A DNA stretch of 64,000 nt, taken from Arthrobacter stackebrandtii (GTDB lineage Bacteria; Actinomycetota; Actinomycetes; Actinomycetales; Micrococcaceae). Location: positions 434,001-498,000 of the forward strand of contig NZ_JAGIOI010000001.1 of NCBI RefSeq assembly GCF_017876675.1. Reading direction: 5' to 3'. The position numbers and the translations under genes are program-made. Within the stretch, counting starts at the first letter, position 1; the number at the start of each line of letters is the position of its first letter. Below the pieces are notes generated by a model, which was not told the DNA's origin, searched no databases, and saw only the letters and a list, made by a program, of their open reading frames with translations. Below are positions 1-8,529 of this stretch, piece by piece.

Positions 1-492
1 CCCGTCGCGGGAGACGGTCAGCAGCGCCGCCAAGTTGCCGGCCGTGCGGTAGGGGTGCCCGGCCGCGGTGTCCGTGAACGGAATCCTGTCGAAGGTGTGG
101 TGCGGGCCCTGGTTGAAGACGACCTTGCGGACCTCCGGCGGAAACAGGTGCAGTGTGGGGCCGTAACATTCCGGGACGGCAAGGATGTCGTTGGCCTTCA
201 GTTTCACCGTGGCGGCCGAGACCACCGGGGTCTGGTTTTCAAACCAGTCGCAGCGGAAGCCCTCCTTGGCGTGCAGCACGGCGGCCCGGATGCCCAGGTC
301 CCGGAGGGCGTCGACGTGCTGGTAGATCACCTTGACGCCGCCGCTGGGCTTCGTCTCCATGGGGGCCAGGTAGTAAACGGCCGGGTCGCCGGCGGCTGCG
401 CCCACGTGCAGGCGCGGCGGCTTGCGCCAGCGCAGGTCGGACCAGTTTTGGTAGGCGGCCACGGATTTCCGCACGGCTTCACGCGCCTTCAT
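1..492 (-). CDS. Glycosyltransferase, N-terminal part (cut by window edge)
   Basis: Only the first 164 codons lie in the window; the frame is still open at base 1. The protein starts MKAREAVRKSVAAY and contains a Rossmann-like opening, YYLAPMETKPSGGVKVIYQH, where a conserved GG loop follows the first strand, as in GT4-type glycosyltransferases. It has no signal peptide or membrane segment, so it is probably cytoplasmic and transfers a sugar onto a lipid-linked or surface polysaccharide. The ATG overlaps the end of the upstream glycosyltransferase gene by 14 bases, so translation is coupled and it is the most distal operon member visible. Donor and acceptor sugars cannot be read from this fragment. 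Confidence 0.75.
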   Translation of the reverse strand, partial: MKAREAVRKSVAAYQNWSDLRWRKPPRLHVGAAAGDPAVYYLAPMETKPSGGVKVIYQHVDALRDLGIRAAVLHAKEGFRCDWFENQTPVVSAATVKLKANDILAVPECYGPTLHLFPPEVRKVVFNQGPHHTFDRIPFTDTAAGHPYRTAGNLAALLTVSRDG

Positions 493-1672
493 GGCTGCCA
501 CCCCCAACGCCCCGCGCACTGTCCGCTGCCTGGTTGCCGCCGTGCGCCGGTGCACCCTGGCGGGGCAGGGCCAGGGCGGCGTCGAGGATGCGGGCTCCAA
601 CGTGCTGCCATGAGCAGTTCGCCGCAGCCTGCCGTGCCGCGGCTCCCATGGACCGTGCACGTGCGGGGTCGGCGAGTGTGCGCATCGCCGCTGCAATGGC
701 GCCGGTGTCCAGGGGATCCACCACGAGGCTTCCGCCAGGCAGCAGCTCCGCGGCGCCGCCCACGGTGGTGGCGATGACGGGCAGCCCGGCCGATCCGGCT
801 TCCAGGCAGGAGATCGGGGAGGGGTCGAAGCGGCTGGGGAGGACGAAGCAGGTGGCCGCAGCGTACAGCCCGTCAAGCGTGCGCTGGCCCGGCGCATCGT
901 CCCGTGAAATCATGCCGTGTCCGGTGACTCCCGGGGCGTCCAGGGCGGGGTGCCCTCCGACGACGTCGAGGGTGGCTGCGGGAAAGTCCTGCCGGACCCT
1001 GGCAAAGGCCTCCAGCACGGCGGCACCGTTCTTGCGCTGCCAGTCCACGCCGACAAACAGGTAGCGCGGGGTGTCCCAGCTGCGGTTACCGGCTGCCGCG
1101 GTGCGCGGACGGTGGCCCATGCCCACCACGGCGATGCGTTCCGGGTCGATGAGGTAGTCGGCGGCGAAGGAGGCGGCTGCCCACCGGGTGCTGACGGCGC
1201 ACAATTGCGCGGCGCCGCTGGACGCGGCCTGCCGGCCGATCCAGGCCCGGACGTGGCGGTCTGCAAATCCGGCCTGGCTGATGTCGGATTCGGGGTTGGC
1301 CCACATCTGGGCGAGGGTTCCGTCGTCGTAGCTGATGCACGGGGCGGCCCCGGCAACGGCGGCGCGGAGATCGTACATTTCCGTGCCCATGGCCACGATG
1401 GCGTCCAGGGGGCCTGCCGCCTGGACGCTCCGGTGCAGCGCGCGCGTGCGGGCCCATTGGCGCACCGGCATCCTGTCCGCGACGGCGCCGCGGTGCCCGC
1501 CCAGGCGGGACGCCAGCGCGACGCCCTGGTGGAGGCCGGGCGGAACCGCGGCGGCCAGCGGCACCAGGTCCACGCCGTTGGCGGCGAGGCCCCCCGCCAG
1601 GCCGGCCGGAGTTCCCGACCAGTTCCGCGGGTCCAGCGGCTGGGCCGCAGGATACAGAAGTCCAATGCGCAT
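479..1672 (-). CDS. Glycosyltransferase family 4
   Basis: This 397-residue protein begins MRIGLLYPAAQPLDPRNWSG. The C-terminal half carries the GT-B donor-binding region: a YLFVGVDWQRKNG segment, then VLPSRFDPSPISCLEAGSAG, which holds the E-x7-E-type region of GT4 retaining glycosyltransferases, and a closing PVIATTVGGAAELL. The enzyme should add a sugar to a growing polyprenyl-linked repeat unit at the cytoplasmic membrane. The start codon shares one base with the stop of the upstream gene (TGATG arrangement), which supports this start over an in-frame opening about 90 codons earlier that runs through the neighbour. The sugar specificity is unknown. Confidence 0.85.
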   Translation of the reverse strand: MRIGLLYPAAQPLDPRNWSGTPAGLAGGLAANGVDLVPLAAAVPPGLHQGVALASRLGGHRGAVADRMPVRQWARTRALHRSVQAAGPLDAIVAMGTEMYDLRAAVAGAAPCISYDDGTLAQMWANPESDISQAGFADRHVRAWIGRQAASSGAAQLCAVSTRWAAASFAADYLIDPERIAVVGMGHRPRTAAAGNRSWDTPRYLFVGVDWQRKNGAAVLEAFARVRQDFPAATLDVVGGHPALDAPGVTGHGMISRDDAPGQRTLDGLYAAATCFVLPSRFDPSPISCLEAGSAGLPVIATTVGGAAELLPGGSLVVDPLDTGAIAAAMRTLADPARARSMGAAARQAAANCSWQHVGARILDAALALPRQGAPAHGGNQAADSARGVGGGSHEGA

Positions 1673-2910
1673 CAGTTTCCTCCCCCCATGGTGGCCACGC
1701 GGCGCCCGTGCCCTGTGGTGCGGCTGCGCATCCGGACCAGCCGGTCGCGCGCGCCGCGGACAACGTTGGCGGCTTCCAGTGGCAGTTCCCGGCTCCAGGC
1801 GCGCGGGCCGTAGTGCCGGAGCAGCCGCTCGTACACGGCGGCCTGCCTGTCTGCCATGGCCTGCAGGCCGAAGCTGGCTGTGGCGAAGTCCCGGCTGAAT
1901 GCACCGAGCGATTCCCGCAGCCCGGCGTCGGCCAGCAGGGGCCGCAGGCATTCAATGAGCTGTTCGACGGCGTCGGTCCGGGCTTCGTCAGACCAGAAGC
2001 TGTTGCGGAACAGCCCGTCGGACGTGGCCGGGGTGAACGTCTTGAACCAGCCAAATTCCCCCGTCACCACGAGCGGCTTTGCAAAGGCGAGCCCGCGGGC
2101 GGCCGAGCCGCCCATGCCCACGACGACGTCGGCTGCATCATAGGCGCCGCGGGGATCCGACATCGGCCCTGTCAGGACAACCAGTGGCCGGCCGTGCCGG
2201 GCATTGACCTGCGCCGCACGGGCCCTGATGCCTGCTTCTGCATCACCCGTGCCCACGATGACCAGGTCCGCCCCCACATCCCCCATGCGGTCCATGGCGT
2301 CGATGGCCAGATTCACGCTGAGTGACTTCATGGACTCATCCAGCCGGGTGACGGTGACAATCTTCAGCCGCCCCTGCTCCAGTCCGTGGTGTTGGGCAAA
2401 GGCCCGACCGGCCGTGCCGGACGGGGCGTCGCGGTCCAGGTCCACGGGCGGGCTGATCAGCTCCACGCCCTCAGCCCGGCCGGCCAGGTCTTCGGCGAGG
2501 TACCGGGTGCCGACGACCAGGGCGGGACTGCGCGGGGTGCCGGGGTCCACCGCCATTTCGTAGATGGTCAGGGCCAGCGGGCGCCGGCCTAGCAGGCACG
2601 GGCCCCACAGGGCTGCCCGCGCGGTCCAGGAACCGTAGATGTGCACGATGTCCGCGCCGTGGCGCTCGGCCAGCCGCGACATGGCTGCTGCCCCGGCCCG
2701 CGTGCTGCGGGGCCGCTCAAAGGTTTCCAGCGGCACGCCGCGTTCGGCGGCGATGTCGAACAGGCTGGGCCCGTTCCGCGGCAGCGTGTCCACCGGTCCG
2801 GCCAGGACGGAGTCGTATCCGCGGGCCGTCAGCGCCCATGCCATGTCCACGGCGTTGATCTGTGTTCCGCCGAGCGCCAGGTTGTTCAGCTGCACCAGGA
2901 CCTTGGTCAT
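1672..2910 (-). CDS. Glycosyltransferase, GT4/GT-B type
   Basis: This 412-residue protein starts MTKVLVQLNNLALGGTQIN. The GGTQ loop after the first beta strand is typical of GT-B glycosyltransferases that bind a nucleotide sugar. The middle contains VTRLDESMKSL and a D-A-A-D segment (YDAADVVVGMGGSAARGLAF) that resembles the donor-site helix region. It is presumed cytoplasmic and part of polysaccharide assembly. The ATG overlaps the flippase stop by four bases (ATGA), which fixes the start and indicates coupling. The C-terminus is rich in arginine and could sit on the membrane surface. Linkage and donor are not predictable from sequence alone. Confidence 0.85.
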   Translation of the reverse strand: MTKVLVQLNNLALGGTQINAVDMAWALTARGYDSVLAGPVDTLPRNGPSLFDIAAERGVPLETFERPRSTRAGAAAMSRLAERHGADIVHIYGSWTARAALWGPCLLGRRPLALTIYEMAVDPGTPRSPALVVGTRYLAEDLAGRAEGVELISPPVDLDRDAPSGTAGRAFAQHHGLEQGRLKIVTVTRLDESMKSLSVNLAIDAMDRMGDVGADLVIVGTGDAEAGIRARAAQVNARHGRPLVVLTGPMSDPRGAYDAADVVVGMGGSAARGLAFAKPLVVTGEFGWFKTFTPATSDGLFRNSFWSDEARTDAVEQLIECLRPLLADAGLRESLGAFSRDFATASFGLQAMADRQAAVYERLLRHYGPRAWSRELPLEAANVVRGARDRLVRMRSRTTGHGRRVATMGGGN

Positions 2911-4427
2911 GGCGTCCCTCCCGCCTGGAGCGCGGGCTCCCGGCCTGCACGCCGCGGCAGCAGCGCCATGATGTGGCTGCGGGTGCCCAGGAAGTACACG
3001 GCAGCGCCGATGCAGCCGCCAACCGCGACCTTGAGGATGTCCGTGCCGATCGGGGCGGTCAGCAGCAGGGCCAGGAGCGCCGCGGCGGTCGCGGCGAGCA
3101 CGGGCCGGACCATGGCACGGGCCAGCTGGCCCAGGCGGACGCCGGTGGAGCGGTGCAGCGCGGTGAGGTAGACGGGCAGGGTGACCAGGCTGATGACGGC
3201 CAGGTGGGCCACGCCGATCCCCACGAGCCCGCCCAAGTGGATGCCGGCGGCCAGGGCGGGAACGAGGAAGGCCAGGGCGATGGCCTGGACGAGGAACAGC
3301 ACACCTGTGCGGCCGGTGGCGATGATGATGTTGGCGAACAGGACGCCGATGACGGAGACCACCCCGTAGAAGGACAGCACGGCAAGGACGGGCCCGGCCG
3401 CCGCCCACTGGCCTCCGTAGATGGTGGTGATGAGGGGCGTGGCAAAGGCGCAGGTGAAGGCGGCGAGGGGGCAGGCCACGAGCGCCACCGTGCGCAGTCC
3501 GGCGGCGATGGCGGCGGAGGTGTCCCCGCCGTCGCGAAGCACCGTGGAAAAGGCGGGCAGCACGATGCCGTTGAGCATGGCGCCAATGACAGCCCCGGAC
3601 CACATGCAGACGTTGAAGGCCAGCATGTACAGGCCGACGTCGGCCTCGCCCATCATCCGCCCGACGAACACGTAGTCCACGTTCAGCAGCACCTGGCTCA
3701 GGATGTTGGCGGCGGCCAGGGGCAGCCCGAACCGAAGGAGCGGGCGCAGGAAGGCCGGCTCAAATCCGGGGAGGTAGTTCCGCTTGATCGACAGGACCAT
3801 GATGACGCCCGCCACCAGCTGGCCGGCCACGCGCGACCAGGCAAAGGCCGAGGCGCCGTCGCCGCCGAGGGCCAGCAGCACCAGCACTGCGGCGGAGGGC
3901 AGGAAGGCGAGGATGTTGGCCCGGAACAACAGGTCCTGGCGGAAGTCGCGCTGCAGCTGGGCGCCGGGGACGGCAAACGGGCCGATCATGGCCACGCAGA
4001 GGGCCATGATCCTGATGGGCCCGGCGGCGTCGGGCGAGCCAAGAAAGACGGCGAGCGGCTCGGCGCCGAGCGCCATGAGCGAGCCGAGCACCAGGCTGGT
4101 GGTGACGGAGATGGTCACCACGGTGGGTGCAATCTTGTCGATGTCGATCTCGGTCCGGGCGATGACGGAGGCAACCCCGAGCTCAGCCATGCTGACCAGG
4201 ACGGCCTGCACCGTGACGGCCAGGGCAAAGACACCCAGCTCGTCAGGCGCCACGATCCGGGCCACCACCGCCATCAGGGCGATGTTGCTGATGCGCAGCA
4301 GCATGGTGCTGGCACCAGTCCAGAGCGCCCCGCGGCGCACGTCCGTGACGAGGGCGCCTGATCCTTCGGCGGACCCGCCAGTCGTGGACGCGGCCATCAC
4401 GGGCAGCCCCGGAGTGTGGGTGGTCAT
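2907..4427 (-). CDS. Polysaccharide flippase (Wzx/MATE-like, oligosaccharide transporter)
   Basis: This 506-residue membrane protein has about twelve to fourteen hydrophobic segments. An N-terminal block, SGALVTDVRRGALWTGASTM, leads into the first helix, a common start for the MOP-superfamily polysaccharide exporters. The length matches Wzx-type flippases (about 450-510 residues). It should move the undecaprenyl-diphosphate-linked repeat unit from the inner to the outer leaflet. It lies between the sugar-modifying enzymes and the glycosyltransferases of the same operon and overlaps both neighbours by four bases. An Ala/Pro/Arg-rich tail follows the last helix. No Wzy-type polymerase is seen in the visible part of the operon, so polymerisation must be encoded elsewhere or beyond the left edge. 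Confidence 0.88.
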   Translation of the reverse strand: MTTHTPGLPVMAASTTGGSAEGSGALVTDVRRGALWTGASTMLLRISNIALMAVVARIVAPDELGVFALAVTVQAVLVSMAELGVASVIARTEIDIDKIAPTVVTISVTTSLVLGSLMALGAEPLAVFLGSPDAAGPIRIMALCVAMIGPFAVPGAQLQRDFRQDLLFRANILAFLPSAAVLVLLALGGDGASAFAWSRVAGQLVAGVIMVLSIKRNYLPGFEPAFLRPLLRFGLPLAAANILSQVLLNVDYVFVGRMMGEADVGLYMLAFNVCMWSGAVIGAMLNGIVLPAFSTVLRDGGDTSAAIAAGLRTVALVACPLAAFTCAFATPLITTIYGGQWAAAGPVLAVLSFYGVVSVIGVLFANIIIATGRTGVLFLVQAIALAFLVPALAAGIHLGGLVGIGVAHLAVISLVTLPVYLTALHRSTGVRLGQLARAMVRPVLAATAAALLALLLTAPIGTDILKVAVGGCIGAAVYFLGTRSHIMALLPRRAGREPALQAGGTP

Positions 4428-5575
4428 TGCAGCCGCACCTGCCTCACGGCCCGGGCCACGGCGTCCGCGACCCGTTCCTGCTGCGCCTGTGTGATGTGCG
4501 GGAACAGCGGCAGGGACAGGATCCGCCCGGCGGCGGCCTCGGCCACGGGGAAGTCGCCGGCACCCTTGCCCAAATAGGAAAACGCCTTGGTCAGGTGGAT
4601 CGGGGTCGGGTAGTGGATGCCGGCGCCGATGCCGGCCCCGTTGAGCCGCGCCAGCACGCCGTCGCGGTTCTCCAGCTGCACCACATAAAGGTGCCAGGCA
4701 TCCGTGTAGCCGTCCCTGCCCTGAGGCGCCGAGACGCCGGGAACATCGGCCAGCAGGGCGCCGTAGCGTGCCGCCGCCTCCCGGCGCAGGCCGTTCCAGC
4801 GGGGCAGGTGCGCCAGCTTGGCGTCCAGTACCACCGCCTGGACGGTGTCCAGCCGGGAGTTCATGCCGACGACGTCGTGAACGTACTTTTCGCTGCTGCC
4901 GTGCGCTCCCAGCATGCGCACCGTGGCGGCGAGGTCGGGGTCGCCGGTGGTGACGGCACCGGCGTCGCCGGCGGCACCGAGGTTCTTGCCCGGGTAGAAG
5001 CTGGTGGCCGCGGCCGTGCCGAAGGATCCGGACACCTGCCCGTGCCATTCGGCGCCCTGCGACTGGGCGGCGTCCTCCACCACCGGGATGCCGGCTGCGA
5101 GCGCGATGTCCAGGATCTGCGGCATGGGTGCCAGCTGGCCGAACAGGTGCACGGGCACGATGGCCTGCGTCCTGCCCGTCACGGCTGCGGCGGCTGCGTC
5201 AGGGTCGATCAGCAGGTGCCCCGGGTCCACGTCGACGAGGACGGGAAGGGCGCCGATGCGGGCCACGGCCTCGGCGGTGGCCACGAAGGTGTTGGCGGGC
5301 AGGATGACCTCCCCGCCGGGGCGCACGCCGGCAGCGCGCAGTGCCAGTTCCAGGGCGTCGGTGCCGTTGGCCGTGCCGATGCAGTGTGCGGTTCCGGTGA
5401 AGCGTGCGTAGGCGTCCTCGAAGCGGGACACGGCGGGCCCGCCGATGAAGGCGGCCGTGCGCAGGACCTCGCCAAGCTCCTGTGCAATGTCCCCGGCGAT
5501 CTCCGCCATCTGGGCCGGCAGGTCAACGAGCGGGATGTGCCCCATGTCCACGTGTGCGGTGTCGGTGAGTGACAT
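4424..5575 (-). CDS. DegT/DnrJ/EryC1/StrS sugar aminotransferase (probably 3-amino type)
   Basis: A 383-residue PLP-dependent aminotransferase that acts on keto-sugar nucleotides. Family marks are GTANGTDALELALRAAG near residue 75 (cofactor phosphate site), VPVHLFGQ, VVEDAAQSQGA, and the Schiff-base lysine in SFYPGKNLGAAGDAGA. The N-terminal start IPLVDLPAQ resembles enzymes that aminate C3 of a UDP- or dTDP-3-keto sugar (WbpE/WlbC/DesV group), which fits the Gfo/Idh dehydrogenase in the same operon; the position of amination is inference. The stop overlaps the flippase ATG by four bases and the start lies one base after the acyltransferase stop, so the three genes are coupled. Confidence 0.88.
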   Translation of the reverse strand: MSLTDTAHVDMGHIPLVDLPAQMAEIAGDIAQELGEVLRTAAFIGGPAVSRFEDAYARFTGTAHCIGTANGTDALELALRAAGVRPGGEVILPANTFVATAEAVARIGALPVLVDVDPGHLLIDPDAAAAAVTGRTQAIVPVHLFGQLAPMPQILDIALAAGIPVVEDAAQSQGAEWHGQVSGSFGTAAATSFYPGKNLGAAGDAGAVTTGDPDLAATVRMLGAHGSSEKYVHDVVGMNSRLDTVQAVVLDAKLAHLPRWNGLRREAAARYGALLADVPGVSAPQGRDGYTDAWHLYVVQLENRDGVLARLNGAGIGAGIHYPTPIHLTKAFSYLGKGAGDFPVAEAAAGRILSLPLFPHITQAQQERVADAVARAVRQVRLQ

Positions 5576-5576
5576 C

Positions 5577-6251
5577 TCAGTGCCTCCCGTCCGTCGAGTT
5601 GTTGCCGGGCAGCCCGGGCCGCCCGCTGAGGGGGTGGGCCGGAACGCCCGCCCAGGTTTCGCCGTCGGGCACGTCACTGAGGACGGCGGCCCCCATGCCG
5701 ACGACGGCGCCCGCCCCCACTGACACCTTTTGCCGCACACTGGAGTTCATGCCCAGGTAGGCGCCGCGGCCGATGTGGACGCCCCCGCCCAGGGCGGCAC
5801 CGGCGGCGAGGGTGGCGTAGTCATCCACCTCGTCGTCATGCGTGAACACGACGCCGGGCATGGCCACCACGTGGCTGCCGAGCCGGACGCCCGCGGTCAA
5901 AACCACATTGGCCAGCAGGATGCAGCCGGCCCCGAGGGTGGAGCCTTCTGACACGACGGCCGAGCCGTCCACGACGGAGGCGTACCGGACGCTGCCGATG
6001 CCGAGCCCGGCGAGCAGCAGCGCGATCCGCTCGCGTGCGGCCCCCTGCCCGGCGCAGAGCACGAACGACTCCGTGGGGTAGGCGGTGGCGTCGCTGATGC
6101 GGCCCAGCACGGGGATGCCGTCGATGGTTTCGCCGGCGCGGGCGGGGTCGTCGTCGAGGAAGCCCACCACGTGGGCCGAGTCCGACGCGCGGGTGGCGGC
6201 GAGGACCTCGCGGGCCAGGCCGCTGGCGGCCACCAGGATCAGTCCTGCCAT
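5577..6251 (-). CDS. Sugar N/O-acyltransferase, NeuD/PglD family
   Basis: A 224-residue protein with an N-terminal PglD-type Rossmann domain (MAGLILVAASGLAREVLAAT, then VVGFLDDDPARAG) and a C-terminal left-handed beta-helix built from hexapeptide repeats between about residues 90 and 200. The family transfers an acetyl or other acyl group from a CoA thioester to the amino group of a 4-amino sugar nucleotide. The usual catalytic histidine could be the one in VVFTHDDEV. It sits directly between two sugar aminotransferase genes and overlaps the upstream one by 13 bases. Which of the two amino groups it acylates is not clear; by family resemblance the C4 amine made by the adjacent PglE-like enzyme is likelier. 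Confidence 0.85.
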   Translation of the reverse strand: MAGLILVAASGLAREVLAATRASDSAHVVGFLDDDPARAGETIDGIPVLGRISDATAYPTESFVLCAGQGAARERIALLLAGLGIGSVRYASVVDGSAVVSEGSTLGAGCILLANVVLTAGVRLGSHVVAMPGVVFTHDDEVDDYATLAAGAALGGGVHIGRGAYLGMNSSVRQKVSVGAGAVVGMGAAVLSDVPDGETWAGVPAHPLSGRPGLPGNNSTDGRH

Positions 6252-7522
6252 GGCGGCTGCCCTCCCCCGGTGCGCACGGCGTCAATGACCCGTTGCTGCT
6301 CTTCGGCACTCATGTGGTGGAAGAGCGGCAGGATCAAGGTGTTGTCGGTGAGCCGCTCCGTCACCGGCAGCGCCGCCGTGCCCGTGTCCCGGCCCGCATA
6401 GGCGGGCTGGCGGTGGGCGGCCATGATGCCGCGGCGGGCGGAGATGCCCAGCCCGGCCAGGTGTTCCAGCAGGCCCTCCCGGGTGGTGCCGTAGCCGGGG
6501 AGCACCTCGAGCCAGAACGACTGGAAGTTGCTGGTGCCGTGTGCGGGGTCCCCGGGGATGCGCAGCCCTGGAACGCCTGCGAGCGCCTGCGTGTAGGCGG
6601 CGGCGAGTTCGCGGCGGCGCTGCACGGCTGCGGGCAGGCGCCCCAGCTGGACCAGCCCGACGGCGGCCTGCATGTCCGTCATGCGGAAGTTGAAGCCGAT
6701 CTCCGTGTACTCTTCCGGCGGTGCCAGCACCGAGCCGTGCCGGCTGGCGGCCGAGGCGCTCATGGCGTGCTCGCGCAGCGTGGCCGCGCGGCGGGCCCAG
6801 TCCTCCCGGGACGTGGTGAGCATGCCGCCCTCCCCCGTGGTGAGGATCTTGCGCGGGTGGAATGACCACGCGGCAATCTCGGCCCCCGCCCCCACCGGCC
6901 GGCCGCGGTACGTGGAGCCGGCCCCGCAGGCGGCATCCTCGATGACGGTGATGCCGCGCGGGCCGCACAGTTCCCGGATCGGGTCCAGGTCCACCGGCAT
7001 GCCGCCCTGGTCGACGACGATGACGGCGCGTGTGGCCGGTGTCAGCGCGGCGGCAATGGTTGCGGCCGTGACGTTCCCCGTTGCGGGCTCGACGTCGGCA
7101 AACACCGGACGTGCGCCCACGTACGTTGGGGCGTTGGCCGTGGCGATGAAGGAGAAGGACGGCACGACGACGTCGTCCCCGGCCGTGATTCCGGCGACGG
7201 CCAGGGCCAGGTGCAGGGCGGTGGTGCAGTTGGAGGTGGCCACGGCGTGTGCCGCCCCCTGCGCCGCGGCAAACTCGCCCTCAAACCGCGCCACCCGCGG
7301 GCCCTGCGCCACCCAGCCCGAGGCGATGACCTCGGCGACGGCGTCGGCCTCCTCCTGCCCAAGCCACGGCTTCATGACGTTGATGCGCGGCGGCGCGGCG
7401 GCCGGGGCGGCTGCGGAGTCCGCCTTCGCTGCGGCGGCAGCTGCCTGCTGCGGGCCGGCGGGTGCCGGGGACGGCACCCGGGTGCCGTCCACTGCGAGGG
7501 CGGGTGCGCCGTCGTACCTCAC
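6239..7522 (-). CDS. DegT/DnrJ/EryC1/StrS sugar aminotransferase (probably 4-amino type)
   Basis: The start is taken as the GTG that overlaps the stop of the epimerase gene (GTGA). It gives 427 residues with an Ala/Pro-rich leader of about 45 residues before the family core INVMKPWLGQEEADAVAEV. An internal ATG at 7375 would give 379 residues, closer to the family norm, so the start is uncertain. The core shows VATSNCTTALHLAL, VIEDAACGAGS and the PLP lysine in AAWSFHPRKILTTGEGG. The opening resembles PglE/perosamine-synthase enzymes, which place an amine on C4 of a 4-keto sugar nucleotide. Pairing with the adjacent PglD-like acyltransferase suggests a 4-acylamino sugar product. Confidence 0.85.
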   Translation of the reverse strand: MRYDGAPALAVDGTRVPSPAPAGPQQAAAAAAKADSAAAPAAAPPRINVMKPWLGQEEADAVAEVIASGWVAQGPRVARFEGEFAAAQGAAHAVATSNCTTALHLALAVAGITAGDDVVVPSFSFIATANAPTYVGARPVFADVEPATGNVTAATIAAALTPATRAVIVVDQGGMPVDLDPIRELCGPRGITVIEDAACGAGSTYRGRPVGAGAEIAAWSFHPRKILTTGEGGMLTTSREDWARRAATLREHAMSASAASRHGSVLAPPEEYTEIGFNFRMTDMQAAVGLVQLGRLPAAVQRRRELAAAYTQALAGVPGLRIPGDPAHGTSNFQSFWLEVLPGYGTTREGLLEHLAGLGISARRGIMAAHRQPAYAGRDTGTAALPVTERLTDNTLILPLFHHMSAEEQQRVIDAVRTGGGQPPWQD

Positions 7523-8529
7523 TTGGCACTCCCGCTTCCTGCACCGACCAGCCGGCCGGCGGCGATCTCCTCCCGCAGCGGCGCCCACCAGTCGACAAGC
7601 TTTGACAGCCCCTCGTCCAGGCCGGTGGTGGCGGTGAAGCCGAGGTCGCGCTGTGCAGCGGAGACGTCGGCGAGGCGGCGGGCGACGCCGTTGACGGCGC
7701 GCTCGGGGCCGTGCTCCACGGGCAGTTGGGAGCCCATGACCTCCAGCAGCGCCTCGGCCAGGCCCAGCAGCGACGTCTCCGTGCCGCTGGCGACGTTGTA
7801 GACGCCCTCGGTGATGTTGCTGGCGGCGGCCAGGATGTTGGCGCGGGCGATGTCCTCGGTGAACACAAAGTCCATGGTCTGCTGCCCGTCGCCGAAGATC
7901 AGCGGGGGCCGGCCGTCGGCGATGCGTTCCATCCACCGCACCAGCACCTCCGTGTAGAGGCCGTGCACATCCATGCGCGGGCCGTACACGTTGAAGTAGC
8001 GCAGCAGCACGTAGTCCAGGTTGTGCATGGCCTTGAAGCTGCGGGCCATGCCCTCGTTGAATGACTTGGCCGCACCGTAGAAGGTGTCGTTGTTGTGGTG
8101 GTGGTGGCGCTCCGTGGTGGGGAACTTCTCCGCCATGCCGTACACGGAGGCGCTCGAGGCGGCGATGACCTTGTCCACCTTGTGGGCGGCGGCGGCCTCC
8201 AGGACGGTGAATGTGCCGTCCACCAGCACCTCCAGTGCCAGCCGCGGCTCCTCCGCACACTGGGTGATGCGGATGGCGGCCTGGTGGAACACGAGGTCCT
8301 TGCCGGCGGTCACGTCGTGGACCAGGTCGCGGTCGCGCAGGTCCCCCTCAACGAGGCTCACCCTGCCTCCGGCCAGGGCGTCCGCCAGGTTGGCCCGGCG
8401 CCCCCGCACGAGGTTGTCCAGGACGTCGATGTGCGCCGCCCCCGCCTCCAGCAGCTGGTCGACGACGGTGGATCCGATGGTGCCGGCGCCTCCCGTGACC
8501 AGGACTGTTGCACCTTGTAGATTGCTCAT
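7519..8529 (-). CDS. NAD-dependent sugar-nucleotide epimerase/dehydratase
   Basis: A 336-residue extended SDR enzyme. The NAD site is VLVTGGAGTIGSTVVDQLL (GxxGxxG), and the active site has SSASVYG plus the Y-x3-K of FYGAAK. An ELRYFNVYGPR-type substrate motif is present as LLRYFNVYGPRMD. The family interconverts or dehydrates UDP- or dTDP-hexoses; 4-epimerase and 4,6-dehydratase activities cannot be told apart here. A run of four histidines and two asparagines (HHHHNN) lies just before the catalytic tyrosine, where most homologues have a short loop. The gene overlaps both neighbours by four bases. Confidence 0.87.
   Translation of the reverse strand: MSNLQGATVLVTGGAGTIGSTVVDQLLEAGAAHIDVLDNLVRGRRANLADALAGGRVSLVEGDLRDRDLVHDVTAGKDLVFHQAAIRITQCAEEPRLALEVLVDGTFTVLEAAAAHKVDKVIAASSASVYGMAEKFPTTERHHHHNNDTFYGAAKSFNEGMARSFKAMHNLDYVLLRYFNVYGPRMDVHGLYTEVLVRWMERIADGRPPLIFGDGQQTMDFVFTEDIARANILAAASNITEGVYNVASGTETSLLGLAEALLEVMGSQLPVEHGPERAVNGVARRLADVSAAQRDLGFTATTGLDEGLSKLVDWWAPLREEIAAGRLVGAGSGSAK

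Noticed and set aside
2862-4361. A 499-codon plus-strand open frame opposite the flippase
   Set aside because: It is antisense to a clear membrane protein in a high-GC genome, rich in Gly/His/Gln/Asp low complexity, with no domain. Similar long antisense frames at 14656-17262, 22875-24731 and 31852-34650 were rejected for the same reason.
8083-8103. A trinucleotide-like run (gtg repeats) inside the epimerase gene as a possible microsatellite
   Set aside because: It simply encodes the short HHHHNN stretch and is too short to call a repeat locus, though it is noted in the gene entry.
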